This document shows positions 50,586-60,210 of a stretch of DNA of 64,000 nt, one piece after another (position 1 is the stretch's first letter; the number at the start of each line of letters is the position of its first letter). Location of the stretch: the NCBI RefSeq assembly GCF_016758195.1, contig NZ_QYAC01000003.1:124001-188000 (forward strand), in the 5' to 3' direction. The notes beneath the pieces are model-generated. The model had not been told where the DNA came from. It did not search any database and was given only the letters and a program-made list of their open reading frames with translations. Position numbers and translations under genes: made by a program. Source of the stretch: Leucobacter chromiireducens subsp. solipictus (lineage in GTDB: Bacteria > Actinomycetota > Actinomycetes > Actinomycetales > Microbacteriaceae).

Positions 50586-51779
50586 CCGCCGCGCGCTTGC
50601 GAGCGCCGCACCCCCTACAGCCAGCGCGCCCAGCGCCACGAGCGCGCAGAACACGAGCCCCGCGGCGATGAGTCCGAGCGGGCCGGTCAGCACGCCGACG
50701 CCGATCGCGGGAATCGCGAGGAAAACATAGAGCCCGGCGAACAGTGCGGAGGACACGCCGCCGCGCTCGGCGGGCGCGACCTGTTCGGCCGTACTCGCGA
50801 TGCCGGCGTTCAGGCAGAGGCCGCTCGACACTCCGAGCAGGGCGGACGCGATGAGGAGCGGCGCGAGGGTCTCGGATGCGAGTGCAAGGGCGAGGATTCC
50901 GGCCCCGATGGCCAAGCCGCCGCAGCCGACGGGGATCCCGACGGCGGGGCGCAGCCGTCGCGCGACCAGCTGCCCCGCCGCCATTCCCGCGAAGGTGAGG
51001 AACACCACGAACCCGGCGAGCGCGGGGCTCGGAAGTCCGAGATGCCGGGCAAGGAACAGGGCGGAGACGGAGGTCAGGACCCCGGCGGTCGAGAAGCCGA
51101 TCCCGCCCGCGCACACGGCGCGGATGAACGCACCGCGGATCTGCGCCGGGACGCGCAGCCGCTGGGGCCGGATCCGGAACCGGCCGCGCTGTGTCGGGGC
51201 GGGCGTCCAGCGGGCGAGGCCGATGAGCGCGATGACGGCGAGGGCAAGGTGGAGCGCGAAGGGGGTGACGAGGGGTGCGCCGCCCGCGGTGGCGATGAGG
51301 CCGGCGCTGAGCGTTCCGAGCGCGAGGCCGCCCGAGTTGGCGGTGACGGCCACGGTGGCGGCCAGCGCCTTGCGGTCGGCGGGGAACAGGTCGATGACGG
51401 CGGCGGTGCCGGCCCCGCTCATCAGCCCAGCCCCGATCCCGGACACCACCCGGGCGATCACGAGCAGGGGGAGGCTCCGCGGGAGGAGGAAGAGGGCGGC
51501 GCTCGCGAGCGCGAATCCGAGCGCGATGATGAGGACGGGGCGTCTGCCGAGCTCGTCAGAGAGCCGGCCGAAGAGGAGGAGCGCGCCGACGACGCCGAGC
51601 GCGTAGACCGCGAAGAGGACCGTCACGGTCAGGGGCGTGAAGCTCAGCTCGCTCGAATAGATGGCGTAGAGCGGGGTGGGAAGCGTGGTGCCCATCATGG
51701 TGACGGCGAACGCGACCGCGGTCGCGACGATGGCCCGCCGGGATGCGGCACCCCAGTGGGGCGTCGGGGGTGTGGGCAT
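50574..51779 (-). CDS. MFS transporter
   Basis: A 401-residue 12-helix MFS protein. Motif A is present as FGRLSDELGRRPVLI (about 72-86), with RVVSGIGAGLMSGAGTAAV in TM4 and NSGGLALGTLSAGLIA in TM5. The long basic loop ARWTPAPTQRGRFRIRPQRLRVP splits the halves. It diverges from a TetR gene across 116 nt, suggesting TetR-controlled efflux. The substrate is unknown. Confidence 0.88.
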   Translation of the reverse strand: MPTPPTPHWGAASRRAIVATAVAFAVTMMGTTLPTPLYAIYSSELSFTPLTVTVLFAVYALGVVGALLLFGRLSDELGRRPVLIIALGFALASAALFLLPRSLPLLVIARVVSGIGAGLMSGAGTAAVIDLFPADRKALAATVAVTANSGGLALGTLSAGLIATAGGAPLVTPFALHLALAVIALIGLARWTPAPTQRGRFRIRPQRLRVPAQIRGAFIRAVCAGGIGFSTAGVLTSVSALFLARHLGLPSPALAGFVVFLTFAGMAAGQLVARRLRPAVGIPVGCGGLAIGAGILALALASETLAPLLIASALLGVSSGLCLNAGIASTAEQVAPAERGGVSSALFAGLYVFLAIPAIGVGVLTGPLGLIAAGLVFCALVALGALAVGGAALASARRSGG

Positions 51780-51860
51780 GCGGTGTCCTCCTGTGGGGCC
51801 GGGCGTGCGGCCGGTGCATTAACGAGACAGTGTGTATCGCAAGCCTACTCCCGGACTTCC

Positions 51861-51889
51861 AAGACAGCAAGTCTCGAAAATGGTACGGT
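51861..51889 (+). promoter_or_regulatory. leaderless promoter of the tetR gene
   Basis: AAGACA (51861-51866), a 17-nt spacer and TACGGT (51884-51889). The -10 ends exactly 7 nt before the ATG at 51896, predicting a transcript that starts on the A of the start codon. No Shine-Dalgarno is present. The divergent gap also has GAGAC/GTCTC half-sites near 51825 and 51870, but no clean operator. Confidence 0.5.
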
Positions 51890-51895
51890 CGAGGC

Positions 51896-52495
51896 ATGTC
51901 CGCCACACCTCGCCCGCAGGGCCGCCCACGGAGTGAAGACGCGCGGCGCGCGATCCTCCACGCCGCGGACGATCTCCTCGTAGCCGAGGGGTACGCGGCG
52001 CTGACGATGAAGGGCATCGCCGAGAAGGCGGGTGTGGGGCGTCAAACCGTCTACCGGTGGTGGTCCTCGAAGGCGGAGATCCTGCTCGAGGCCAGCGCCG
52101 CCGACGCGGCGCGGGAGCTCACGGTCGCCGCGGCGGGGCCGCCCGAGGCGGTCGTGACTGAGTTCCTCGCGGCGCTCGGTGCCTTCCTCACCGCCTCCGA
52201 CGCGGGCCTCGCGTACCGCGCGCTGCTCGGGGAGGCCCAGCACGACCCGCAGGTGGCCGAGCTGATGCGCGGCCAGGACGTGCTGGGTGACGCCGCCCGG
52301 GCCGTGATCCGGCGCATCCGTGGCGCTGGGCCGGGCGAGCCCGAGCTGAGCGACGACGCGCTCGTCGCGGAGCTCGTCGGGCCGACCCTGTTCCGCGTGC
52401 TCGCGGGGGGCACCGCGCCGGCCGCCGCGGACCACCGCGCGCTCGCGCGGCGCTTTCTCCGCCCCACGTCCCGCACCGTGCCCGGAGACGACTAG
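51896..52495 (+). CDS. TetR-family transcriptional regulator
   Basis: A 199-residue TetR/AcrR protein with the HTH at about residues 33-58 (LTMKGIAEKAGVGRQTVYRWWSSKAEILLE) and a TetR_C-like domain with RALLGEAQHDPQVAELM. It probably controls the divergent MFS gene. No ribosome-binding site precedes the ATG; see the leaderless promoter. The last 4 nt overlap the convergent PucR gene. Confidence 0.9.
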   Translation: MSATPRPQGRPRSEDARRAILHAADDLLVAEGYAALTMKGIAEKAGVGRQTVYRWWSSKAEILLEASAADAARELTVAAAGPPEAVVTEFLAALGAFLTASDAGLAYRALLGEAQHDPQVAELMRGQDVLGDAARAVIRRIRGAGPGEPELSDDALVAELVGPTLFRVLAGGTAPAAADHRALARRFLRPTSRTVPGDD

Positions 52496-54090
52496 TCCAA
52501 CGCGGCCAGTCGCAGCTGCAGCCACAGCGTGAGGGTGCGGTCCGGATCCTCCAGATCGATGCCGAGTCGCGTCGTCGCCTGGCGCACGCGGTACCGCACG
52601 GTCTGTTCGTGAATGTTGAGGCGCTCCGCTACGCGCGGCGCGCTCCCGCGCTCCTCCAGCCAGGCGAGGAGGGTGGCCCGCGTCTCCGCCTCTGCCGGGC
52701 CGAGCAGCGTCTCCGTCTCGGGGAGTTGCAGGTCCGTGGTGCGAAGCGCGTCCGCGCACTGCCGAAGCACCAACTGCGGCTGCACCTCGTCAGGCGTTGC
52801 GACCGCGAGGCGCATGGAGCGCGCGCACTCGGCCACGCGCACGGCCCGCTCGTAGTCCTCGACGAGTGAGGAACTGGGCTTGCGGGGGTAACTGAGCCCG
52901 CAGTGGCAGGCGGTGCCGACGAGGCGCTCGAGCTCGGGCAGGAGGCGTTCAAGCGAGCGCACCACGGGCCCCGTCGAGCTCGTGGGGAGAAGCGCCACCA
53001 CTTTCCCCTCCATCACGCTGCAGATGCTGCCCGGGAAGTACACGGACAGGTGGCGGGACGCGGCGGTGCGGATCTCGCTCAGGTCGCCCTCGAGGATCGC
53101 GCCGCTGTCGATCGCGAGCACGAGGCAGTTCTGTTCGGGCCGGAGTCCCAGCACGGTCGAATCGTTCTCGTGCGGGGTGCCCGTGAATAGGCGGCGCAGC
53201 GCCGTTTCTTTGGATCGTTCATCGCCGTGGTCGAAGCGCCAGGCGTCCACGATGTACCCCGAGGCCAGCTCCGCCGCGCTGCGCAGCACCTCCTCCTTCT
53301 CCGGGGAGAGCGGAGTGGTGAGCTCGTCGCCCGCAGGATCGATCACCCAGATCGAACCCAGCGGAATGTTCCCTGCCCGCAGCGGGAGCGCCGCACGCGG
53401 CGCGAAGCCGTTCTCCGTGGGAAACCGTGAGATCCCGTCGGCGGCGAAGACCTGGCGATAGCGGACCTCGTTGAGCGGACCGTCCGGGGTGCGTCGGGTC
53501 AGGATCCCGTTTGCGCGGAGAGCGTCGATCGCCTGGCCGGGGAGTGCGGAGTAGGCGAGGATGTTGCGCCGATGATCCTCGATCGCGACGGAGCCGCCGA
53601 ACGCCTGCGCGACGGAGTTCGCGAGCGAGAACAGCCGATCGCCCGAGTTCGTGCCGAGCTGCAGGCCGGCCCCGTGCTCCCCGAGGAGGCGGCTCACCAG
53701 GGCATCAAACTCTCGCCAGCCGACGGCCGCGGTGAGGTTCAGGAGCTGAATGTCGTGCTGCGCGCACGCCGCCACGAGCGCCGCGCCCTCGGGGCCATTC
53801 GCGCCGCGCGCCACGATCCCGCTCACACGCGCCTCGCCGAGCCGGGCGCAGAGCGCATCGAGACGTTCGGTGCCCAGTTCCGCGTGCGCCGTGAGCATGA
53901 TGAGCTGCCCGGCGAGCTGCTGCTCGCCCACATCGGTGTCGTAGTACGCCACCCCGATGAGCGCCGCGGGGCGCCGCGACTCGTGGAGCACCGTGAGGAC
54001 GCCGTGCCCCATCTGGCTCACGAGATTGCCCATGGGAAGCCCGGTCGACAGCGGAGGGAGGGCGCTGGTGCGCGGAATCGATAAGACCAC
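52492..54090 (-). CDS. PucR-family transcriptional regulator
   Basis: A 532-residue regulator: an N-terminal PucR sensory domain (about 1-125; MGHGVLTVLHESRRPAALIGVAYYDTDVGEQQLAGQLIMLTAHAELG), a middle GAF/CdaR-like region (about 150-420) and a C-terminal PucR HTH (about 465-530; RATLLAWLEERGSAPRVAERLNIHEQTVRYRVRQATTRLGIDLEDPDRTLTLWLQLRL). PucR-type regulators usually activate nitrogen or amino-acid catabolic genes nearby. It diverges from the decarboxylase/ABC importer operon, with a long dyad in the 83-nt gap. Confidence 0.9.
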   Translation of the reverse strand: MVLSIPRTSALPPLSTGLPMGNLVSQMGHGVLTVLHESRRPAALIGVAYYDTDVGEQQLAGQLIMLTAHAELGTERLDALCARLGEARVSGIVARGANGPEGAALVAACAQHDIQLLNLTAAVGWREFDALVSRLLGEHGAGLQLGTNSGDRLFSLANSVAQAFGGSVAIEDHRRNILAYSALPGQAIDALRANGILTRRTPDGPLNEVRYRQVFAADGISRFPTENGFAPRAALPLRAGNIPLGSIWVIDPAGDELTTPLSPEKEEVLRSAAELASGYIVDAWRFDHGDERSKETALRRLFTGTPHENDSTVLGLRPEQNCLVLAIDSGAILEGDLSEIRTAASRHLSVYFPGSICSVMEGKVVALLPTSSTGPVVRSLERLLPELERLVGTACHCGLSYPRKPSSSLVEDYERAVRVAECARSMRLAVATPDEVQPQLVLRQCADALRTTDLQLPETETLLGPAEAETRATLLAWLEERGSAPRVAERLNIHEQTVRYRVRQATTRLGIDLEDPDRTLTLWLQLRLAALD

Positions 54091-54125
54091 GGGTGAACAT
54101 TAGCGAATCCGATAACTGTTCGGGG

Positions 54126-54159
54126 GTTTTCGCTTTCTACAGTCGGTAGAGACGAAAAC
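54126..54159. promoter_or_regulatory. 34-nt dyad between PucR gene and decarboxylase operon
   Basis: GTTTTCG (54126-54132) and CGAAAAC (54153-54159) flank an inner CTAC (54137-54140) and GTAG (54146-54149), giving a nested inverted repeat. It ends about 14 nt before the GTG start, just upstream of the AAAGGAG. Likely the PucR site, or possibly a 5' mRNA hairpin near the ribosome-binding site. Confidence 0.45.
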
Positions 54160-54173
54160 AAAGGAGTTCCCCA

Positions 54174-55472
54174 GTGGCAGGTAGCGGGTTTCACGATCCT
54201 CGGTTCGCACGGATCTTTCCCCCGAACGCAGCGGTCCGCGACAACGGCGTCCTCGAGGTCGGCGGCTGCTCGGTCCCCGCGCTCGCCGAGGAGTACGGCA
54301 CGCCGCTGTATGTGATCGACGAACAGGGGCTGCGGGAACGCATGCGCGCCTACCGCGAGGGGCTCGCCGCCCGCTGGCCGAACAGCCAGGTGGCCTTCGC
54401 CTCGAAGTCGTTTCCCGTGCTCGCCGCCTACGCCATCGCCGCGGCCGAGGGGCTCGCGATCGACGTGGCCGGTGCCGGTGAGCTCTTGCTCGCCCTCGAA
54501 TCCGGGGCGCCGGCAGAGCTGATCCACCTGCACGGCAACGCGAAGAGCCACGAGGAGCTCGTGCTCGCGGTCGAGGCCGGGATCGGCGCGATCGTGCTCG
54601 ACGGGGAGGCCGATGTGGAGCGCCTCGACGACCTCCTGACGCGGCCCCAGGACGTGCTGATTCGGATCATTCCCGGCGTGGACCCGAACGTCCCCAAGGC
54701 GATCTCAACCGGGGGGTCCGCCTCGAAGTTCGGGCTGCCGATCTCGCAGGCGAAGGAGCTCATCGCGAAGCTCGAAGCGCACCCGTTCATCAACGTCGTC
54801 GGCCTGCACCTCCACATCGGATCCCAGGTGCTCGAAGTGGAGCCGTTTGAGCGCGCGGTCGAGGCCGTGCGCGAGCTGGGCGAGTTCCCCGTCTACAACA
54901 TCGGCGGCGGCCTCGGCGTGAACTACAACGTCACGCACGACGCCCCGAGCCTCGACGCCTATCTTGACGCGATTACGGCCGCCGCGGCCCGGGTACTCCC
55001 GGCCGGCAGCCGCCTGATCATCGAACCCGGGCGCTCCCTCGTGGCGCGCACGGGAATGACCGCCTACCGCGTGAACAACGTCAAGCGGACGGGGGCGACC
55101 TTCGTCGCCGTCGATGGCGGCCTCGCCGACCAGATGAACGTCGCGCTCATGAACATGGAATTCACGCCGATCGTGGCGGATCGGGCGAACGCCGCCCCGG
55201 ACACGACCGCGCAACTCGTCGGACGTCAGTGCGAGTCCGGAGATCTGCTCGTGGATCGGGCCGAACTCGCGGCGCCCGCACCCGGCGATACGATCGTGCT
55301 CGCCGCGACCGGGGCCTACGGCTACACGCTCTCCAACAACTACAACGGGGCGCTGAAGCCGGCCGTGGTGTTCTGCCGCGACGGCGAGAGCCGCCTCGCG
55401 GTGCGCCGGCAGACCTACGCCGAGTTCCTCGGCCATCATGTCGGCCCGAGCGAGGAGGCCTGGGCCTCCTAG
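54174..55472 (+). CDS. diaminopimelate-decarboxylase-family PLP enzyme
   Basis: A 432-residue fold-III PLP decarboxylase of the LysA/DapDC family. PLP-binding Lys78 is in FASKSFPVLA (usual YAxKAN altered). Other features are GLHLHIGSQV, YNIGGGLGVNY, the phosphate-binding EPGRSLVARTG, and the active-site Cys-Glu-Ser in GRQCESGDLL. It may decarboxylate meso-diaminopimelate, but its place ahead of an amino-acid importer and next to a PucR regulator points to a catabolic or D-amino-acid role rather than housekeeping lysine synthesis. GTG 54174 has AAAGGAG upstream. Confidence 0.85.
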   Translation: MAGSGFHDPRFARIFPPNAAVRDNGVLEVGGCSVPALAEEYGTPLYVIDEQGLRERMRAYREGLAARWPNSQVAFASKSFPVLAAYAIAAAEGLAIDVAGAGELLLALESGAPAELIHLHGNAKSHEELVLAVEAGIGAIVLDGEADVERLDDLLTRPQDVLIRIIPGVDPNVPKAISTGGSASKFGLPISQAKELIAKLEAHPFINVVGLHLHIGSQVLEVEPFERAVEAVRELGEFPVYNIGGGLGVNYNVTHDAPSLDAYLDAITAAAARVLPAGSRLIIEPGRSLVARTGMTAYRVNNVKRTGATFVAVDGGLADQMNVALMNMEFTPIVADRANAAPDTTAQLVGRQCESGDLLVDRAELAAPAPGDTIVLAATGAYGYTLSNNYNGALKPAVVFCRDGESRLAVRRQTYAEFLGHHVGPSEEAWAS

Positions 55473-55553
55473 CCCACCGCCCCTCGCGCCCCACTCGTTC
55501 ATTTCCCACCCACACCGTCCCCCGACCACATTCCCCAAGGAAGAGGAACCCCC

Positions 55554-56489
55554 ATGAAGAAGCTCGTTCAGATCTCCGCCGCCGCAGCGCTCGCCGCCAT
55601 GCTCGGCCTCACCGCCTGCTCCGGCGGCGACACCGGCGGCACCGCGACCCCCTCCGCCGATCCGGCGACGCAGGTGACCTCCGGCATCGACGAGGCCGCC
55701 GCGGCGGCGCTTCCCGAGTCGATCCGCGAGTCCGGCGTGATCCGCGCCGCCGCGGGGATCCCGTACCCGCCGTTCATCATGCTCGACGGCGAGACCCAGA
55801 GCGGCCTCGATCCGGATCTGGCTCAGGCGCTCGGTGAGAAGCTCGGCGTCGAGTTCAAGATCTCGCACCAGGCCTTCGAGACCGTGATCCCGTCGCTGCA
55901 GGCCAAGAAGTTCGACATCATCATGTCGGGCATGAACGACACGATCGAGCGCGAGGCGACCCTCAACTTCATCGAAGAGATCTACGCCGGATTCACCATC
56001 GTCGTGAAGCAGGGCAACCCCGAGGGCATCACCGGGCTTGACGATCTGTGCGGGCACCCGGTCGCCGTGCAGAAGGCGAGCGCCCAGCTCGAGCTGCTGA
56101 ATGAGCTCGCTGCCACCTGCAAGGCGGAGGGGAAGGGCGAACTCGTGATCCAGCAGCTGCCCACCGCGCAGGACCCGCAAACCGCGCTGAAGGCCGGCCG
56201 CGTGGTGGCCTACCCGGTTGACGCCCCCGTCGCCGCCTACACCGTGGCCACCGCGGGCGACGGCAAGGACTTCGAGATGGTCGACGATCCGGAGTTCCCC
56301 GCCGGGATCAACCCCGTCTACACGGGCATCGGCACGCTCAAGGAGAACACCGAGCTCACCGAGGCGCTGCGCCTCGCCCTGCAGGCACTCATCGAGGAGG
56401 GCGTTTACCAGGACATCCTCGACACCCACAACCTCGGGAAGTTCGCGACGGACGAGGCCATCGTCAACGGCGCGTCAACGGAAGGCTAA
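55554..56489 (+). CDS. amino-acid ABC transporter substrate-binding lipoprotein
   Basis: A 311-residue family-3 solute-binding protein. The signal peptide ends in a lipobox LTAC with Cys22. Characteristic blocks are GVIRAAAGIPYPPFIMLDGETQSGLDPDLAQALGEKLGVEFKI, IPSLQAKKFDIIMSGMNDTIERE and LDDLCGHPVAVQKASAQLELL. A pair of Cys in the second lobe may form a disulfide. AGGAAGAGGAACC precedes ATG 55554. It is the receptor for the permease and ATPase that follow directly. The ligand is probably a polar or basic amino acid. Confidence 0.9.
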   Translation: MKKLVQISAAAALAAMLGLTACSGGDTGGTATPSADPATQVTSGIDEAAAAALPESIRESGVIRAAAGIPYPPFIMLDGETQSGLDPDLAQALGEKLGVEFKISHQAFETVIPSLQAKKFDIIMSGMNDTIEREATLNFIEEIYAGFTIVVKQGNPEGITGLDDLCGHPVAVQKASAQLELLNELAATCKAEGKGELVIQQLPTAQDPQTALKAGRVVAYPVDAPVAAYTVATAGDGKDFEMVDDPEFPAGINPVYTGIGTLKENTELTEALRLALQALIEEGVYQDILDTHNLGKFATDEAIVNGASTEG

Positions 56490-56498
56490 GACCGAACC

Positions 56499-57461
56499 AT
56501 GAGTACCTCAACTGTGACGGCGCCGGCGCAGGATCGGAGCTTCGACATCGAAGCGCTCCCGCTCCGGCGGCCGGGGCGGTGGATCTGGGCGATCGCCCTG
56601 ATCCTGTTTGCCGCCTGGTTTGTGCAGGCCCTCTGGACGAACAAGAACATCGACTACTCCGTGGTGGGGCAGTACATGTTCAACCCGGAGATCGTGTCCG
56701 GCGTGGGCGTGACGCTCCTGATCACCGCGATCGCGATGATCATCTCCACCGTGCTCGCCGTGATCCTGGCGGCGATGCGGCTCTCGGGGAACCCCGTCGC
56801 GGTCGTGTTCTCCTCGTTCTACGTGTGGCTGTTCCGCGGCACGCCGCTGCTCGTGCAGATCGTGATCTGGGGCTATTTCGGCCTGATCTTCGAGAAGATC
56901 ACCCTGGGCATTCCGTTCACCGACGTGGTGTTCTGGGAGATCGACACCAACGTGCTGCTCACCGCGTTTGTGGCCGGCATCATCGCGCTCACGCTGAACG
57001 AGGCCGCGTACTCGGCCGAGATCGTGCGCTCGGGCATGCTGTCCGTCGATGCCGGGCAGAAGGAGGCGGCCGCCTCGCTCGGCATGAGCCCGCTCGCCAC
57101 CTTCACGCGGATCCTGCTGCCGCAGGCGATGCGCGTGATCATCCCGCCGCTCGGCAACGAGTTGATCTCCATGATCAAGAACACCTCGTTGCTCTCGCTG
57201 ATCGCGGTGATGGAGGTCTACACCCGGGCCACGCAGATTTCGGCGCAGAACCTCAAGCAGGTCGAGCTGCTCATCGTGGTGAGCATCTGGTACCTCCTGA
57301 TCGTGTCGATCCTCTCGATCCCGCAGTTCTACCTCGAGCGCTACTTCGGCCGTGGGGTGGAGCGCAATGCTCCGGCCTCGCCGCTGCAGAAGGCGCGCGA
57401 AATGACCGGCGCGATCGCCGTCCAGTTCCAGGGAAAGAAGAAGGGGGAGCGCAATGGCTGA
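56499..57461 (+). CDS. polar amino-acid ABC transporter permease
   Basis: A 320-residue HisM/GlnP-type permease. It has a cytoplasmic N-terminal tail of about 30 residues, five or so TM helices, and the EAA loop [67 protein letters not shown], a strong match. Only one permease is present, so it would act as a homodimer. It overlaps the ATPase gene by 8 nt. Confidence 0.93.
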   Translation: MSTSTVTAPAQDRSFDIEALPLRRPGRWIWAIALILFAAWFVQALWTNKNIDYSVVGQYMFNPEIVSGVGVTLLITAIAMIISTVLAVILAAMRLSGNPVAVVFSSFYVWLFRGTPLLVQIVIWGYFGLIFEKITLGIPFTDVVFWEIDTNVLLTAFVAGIIALTLNEAAYSAEIVRSGMLSVDAGQKEAAASLGMSPLATFTRILLPQAMRVIIPPLGNELISMIKNTSLLSLIAVMEVYTRATQISAQNLKQVELLIVVSIWYLLIVSILSIPQFYLERYFGRGVERNAPASPLQKAREMTGAIAVQFQGKKKGERNG

Positions 57462-58230
57462 GCTCAGCGATACCGCCCTCGTCCAGCTCCGCGGGGTGCG
57501 CAAGCACTTCGGCAGCCTTGAGGTGCTCAAGGGCATCTCGATGGATGTGCACGCCGGCCAGGTGTCGGTGCTGCTCGGCCCGTCCGGCTCGGGCAAGTCC
57601 ACGCTGCTGCGCTGCATCAACCACCTCGAAACGATCGACGGGGGCCGGATCTCGGTCGACGGCGAGATCGTCGGCTACCGCCCCGAGGGGGAGCGGCTGC
57701 GCGAAATGCACCCCCGCGAGGTCGCGAAGCAGCGCCGTTCGATCGGCATGGTGTTCCAGCGCTTCAATCTGTTCCCGCACAAGACCGCGCTCGAGAACAT
57801 CATCGAGGCCCCCATGGTCGTCTCACGCCGGAGCAAGGCGGACGCGATCGCCGAGGCGCACACGCTGCTGCGCCGCGTCGGCCTGGACGCGTGGGCGGAC
57901 CATTACCCGTCGCAACTCTCGGGCGGCCAGCAGCAGCGCATCGCGATTGCTCGAGCCCTCGCGATGAAGCCCAAGCTGATGCTGTTCGACGAGCCCACCT
58001 CCGCGCTGGATCCCGAGCTCGTCGGCGAGGTGCTCGACGTCATGAAGGAGCTTGCGAACGAGGGCATGACGATGATCGTGGTGACCCACGAGATCGGCTT
58101 CGCCCGCGAGGTGGCCGATCAGGTGGTGTTCATGGATGGCGGCGTGGTGGTCGAGGCCGGTGCCCCGGCCGACGTGATCGACCACCCCCAGCACGCCCGC
58201 ACCCAGGGCTTCCTCCACAGCGTGCTCTAG
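57454..58230 (+). CDS. polar amino-acid ABC transporter ATP-binding protein
   Basis: A 258-residue GlnQ/HisP-type ATPase: Walker [10 protein letters not shown] at about 43-51, Q-loop [16 protein letters not shown], signature [15 protein letters not shown], Walker [18 protein letters not shown]-loop [10 protein letters not shown]. It completes the importer with the two preceding genes. ATG 57454 lies within the permease's last codons, preceded by AAGGGGGAG. A long inverted repeat follows 83 nt downstream. Confidence 0.95.
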   Translation: MAELSDTALVQLRGVRKHFGSLEVLKGISMDVHAGQVSVLLGPSGSGKSTLLRCINHLETIDGGRISVDGEIVGYRPEGERLREMHPREVAKQRRSIGMVFQRFNLFPHKTALENIIEAPMVVSRRSKADAIAEAHTLLRRVGLDAWADHYPSQLSGGQQQRIAIARALAMKPKLMLFDEPTSALDPELVGEVLDVMKELANEGMTMIVVTHEIGFAREVADQVVFMDGGVVVEAGAPADVIDHPQHARTQGFLHSVL

Positions 58231-58312
58231 CGCCACCCGCCCCGCGGCCCCCTGGGCCCGCTCCGCCCGCGGCCACGCCGTACTATCCCTCCTCTTCCTC
58301 CCGCTCATTCCC

Positions 58313-58370
58313 TCGATGGGTGAGTTTCTGGGGCTTCGTGAACCTGAAGCCCCAGAAACTCACCCATCGA
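58313..58370. terminator. 25-bp perfect inverted repeat, bidirectional terminator or palindromic repeat
   Basis: Arms 58313-58337 and 58346-58370 are exactly complementary over 25 bp (core TGAGTTTCTGGGGCTTC), with an 8-nt loop GTGAACCT. It lies between convergent genes (ends at 58230 and 58443), so it can terminate both. Its length and non-GC-only content suggest a dispersed palindromic element rather than a simple terminator. The rest of 58231-58442 is pyrimidine-rich, then GC-rich, with no gene. Confidence 0.75.
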
Positions 58371-58442
58371 TGCGTATATGGCGGGCCCGCGGCGGGCCGG
58401 GGCGAGCGGGGCGGGCCCGGGCCGCCCCCGGGCGGGGAGGCG

Positions 58443-60074
58443 CTAGGGCGCCGCGAGGGCGAGGCGGGGCCAGGTCGCGGTGTCGCGGAGGAGCTGCCGG
58501 TCGTGACTCGACACGACCACGGCGGCCGGAGTGGCCTGCAGCGCGTCGGTGAGTTCGTCGACGAGCGCGATCGAGAGGTGGTTCGTCGGCTCGTCGAGCA
58601 GCAGCACGTGCGGCCGGGCGGCGAGCACGAGTGCGAGACTGAGCCGGCGCTGCTGCCCCATCGACAGGTCCCCGATCCGTTTCCCCGCGTCGCGCGATCG
58701 GAGCAGCCCGAAGGACGCGAGTCCCGCGGCCGCCGCCGGGTCGAGCGTCCCCTGAGCGATCAGCGCCTCCACGCGCGTCGCGAAGAACTCGCTGGCGCGT
58801 CGCGCGGCGGGCAGCGCGCTTTCCTGCGGCAGGCTCCCCACCCGTGCCGTGCGCGCCGCCCGCCGCGTCCCGGAGCTCGGGGCGAGTGCCCCACCGAGCA
58901 CCTGCAGCAGCGTGGTCTTGCCCGCGCCGTTCGGGCCCGTCACGAGGAGCCGGTCGCCGCTCGTGAGCGCGAGGGTGACCGGCGTGTGCAGGCGGCCGGT
59001 GACCGCGGCCTCGTCGAGCGACACGAGGTCGACCCCTGCCCGGACGGGGAGCTCGGGGAAGGCGAAGGCAAGGGGCGGTTCGGGCAACGCGATCGCGTGC
59101 GCGTCGAGTTCCTCCTGGCGTCGATGTACGCTCTGCACGATCCCGCCGGCACGGGTCGCCCGGGCATGCTTCCCGGTGCCCTTCTCGGGCCGCCACCCGG
59201 AAACGAGCCGGTTCTGCGCGGCGCTCAGGTTGTCCTGGAGGCGCGCGTGCTCGGCCTGCTGTCGCTCGTAGGCCTGTTCCCACCGTGCCTGCGCGGCGGC
59301 GCGATCCTCCCGGTACCCGGCGTACCCGCCGCCAGAGATCCGGGGCCGGTCGTCGGGCGTGGGATCGAGGTCCACGATCGTTTCGGCGACGTCCGCGAGG
59401 AGCGCCCGGTCGTGGCTGACGAGCACCACACCGCCGCGCCGCTCGCGGAGCTGCGCGGTGAGAAACTCCAGCCCGCTCCGATCGAGGTGGTTGGTCGGCT
59501 CGTCGAGGAGGAGGAAGTCGTCGTCGGCACCGAGCACGCAGGCGAGCCTGACGCGATAGCGCTGCCCCACCGAGAGCGCGGCGAGCTCCCGGGTGAGGTC
59601 GCCCTCGGCGGCGAGGGCCGCGAGGGCGATCTGGACGCGGCGCTCGGCGTCCCACGCATCGAGCGCCTCGGCGTGTTCGAGCGCGGCGGCGTAGCGAGCG
59701 GCGGCAGCGTCGGTGCCCGCGGAGAGCTGTGCGGCGGCGGCGTCGAGCTCGGCGAGCGCGGCGAGCGGTTCGGCGATCGCTTCGGCGACGGCGTCACCGA
59801 CGGTGCGCCCGACGGGCGCGGACATTTCTTGCTCGGCAAGGGCGAGCGTCCCGATCCGGCGCACCGTCCCGCTGCTCGGGGGGAGCGTGCCGGCGAGCGC
59901 GTGCAGCAGGGTGGACTTGCCGCGGCCGTTTTCGCCGATGATCGCGATGCGGGATGCGGGGGAAACCGCGAGGTTCACCCCGGTCAGGACGTGCATGGTG
60001 CCGCGGATGACGGCGAGATCTGTTGCGGTGAGTTGGGCGCGGTGGCGCGCGGGTACACGATGGGTCGATGGCAT
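58443..60074 (-). CDS. ABC-F family protein (ribosome protection type candidate)
   Basis: A 543-residue twin-cassette ABC-F protein. Cassette 1: Walker [10 protein letters not shown] at about 48-56, signature [15 protein letters not shown], Walker [15 protein letters not shown]. Cassette 2: [37 protein letters not shown]. The interdomain linker (about 275-345) carries the basic [27 protein letters not shown] stretch, as in antibiotic-protection ABC-Fs of actinobacteria. ATG 60074 follows AAGGAA. The 160-nt leader holds a 7-codon ORF, arguing for antibiotic-inducible attenuation. Its specificity is unknown. Confidence 0.88.
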   Translation of the reverse strand: MPSTHRVPARHRAQLTATDLAVIRGTMHVLTGVNLAVSPASRIAIIGENGRGKSTLLHALAGTLPPSSGTVRRIGTLALAEQEMSAPVGRTVGDAVAEAIAEPLAALAELDAAAAQLSAGTDAAAARYAAALEHAEALDAWDAERRVQIALAALAAEGDLTRELAALSVGQRYRVRLACVLGADDDFLLLDEPTNHLDRSGLEFLTAQLRERRGGVVLVSHDRALLADVAETIVDLDPTPDDRPRISGGGYAGYREDRAAAQARWEQAYERQQAEHARLQDNLSAAQNRLVSGWRPEKGTGKHARATRAGGIVQSVHRRQEELDAHAIALPEPPLAFAFPELPVRAGVDLVSLDEAAVTGRLHTPVTLALTSGDRLLVTGPNGAGKTTLLQVLGGALAPSSGTRRAARTARVGSLPQESALPAARRASEFFATRVEALIAQGTLDPAAAAGLASFGLLRSRDAGKRIGDLSMGQQRRLSLALVLAARPHVLLLDEPTNHLSIALVDELTDALQATPAAVVVSSHDRQLLRDTATWPRLALAAP

Positions 60075-60100
60075 GGTGCAGTTCCTTCTGCCTGGGCATT

Positions 60101-60120
60101 CCGTCGCACGGTGACGACGG
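60101..60120 (-). promoter_or_regulatory. hairpin in ABC-F leader, upstream of ribosome-binding site
   Basis: CCGTCG (60101-60106) pairs with CGACGG (60115-60120) around CACGGTGA, about 20 nt before the AAGGAA of the ABC-F gene. It could take part in leader-peptide-controlled folding. The leader is long enough for alternative structures, which I cannot compute. Confidence 0.35.
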
Positions 60121-60210
60121 GTACGCCAAATAACGGCGACCGGTGCGGTCTCGGTGAGCGTGGGTCCGCGCGCTCGGAGTAGCTCGACGAGCGTGGCGCG
60201 GGCTCGGCCG

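Noticed and set aside
54705-56429. Minus-strand open frame opposite the decarboxylase and binding protein
   Set aside because: Shadow composition and no ribosome-binding site; both opposing genes have strong motifs.
57891-60182. Plus-strand open frame spanning the end of the ABC importer, the hairpin and the ABC-F gene
   Set aside because: It crosses a terminator-like hairpin and two real genes in other frames; no recognisable protein.
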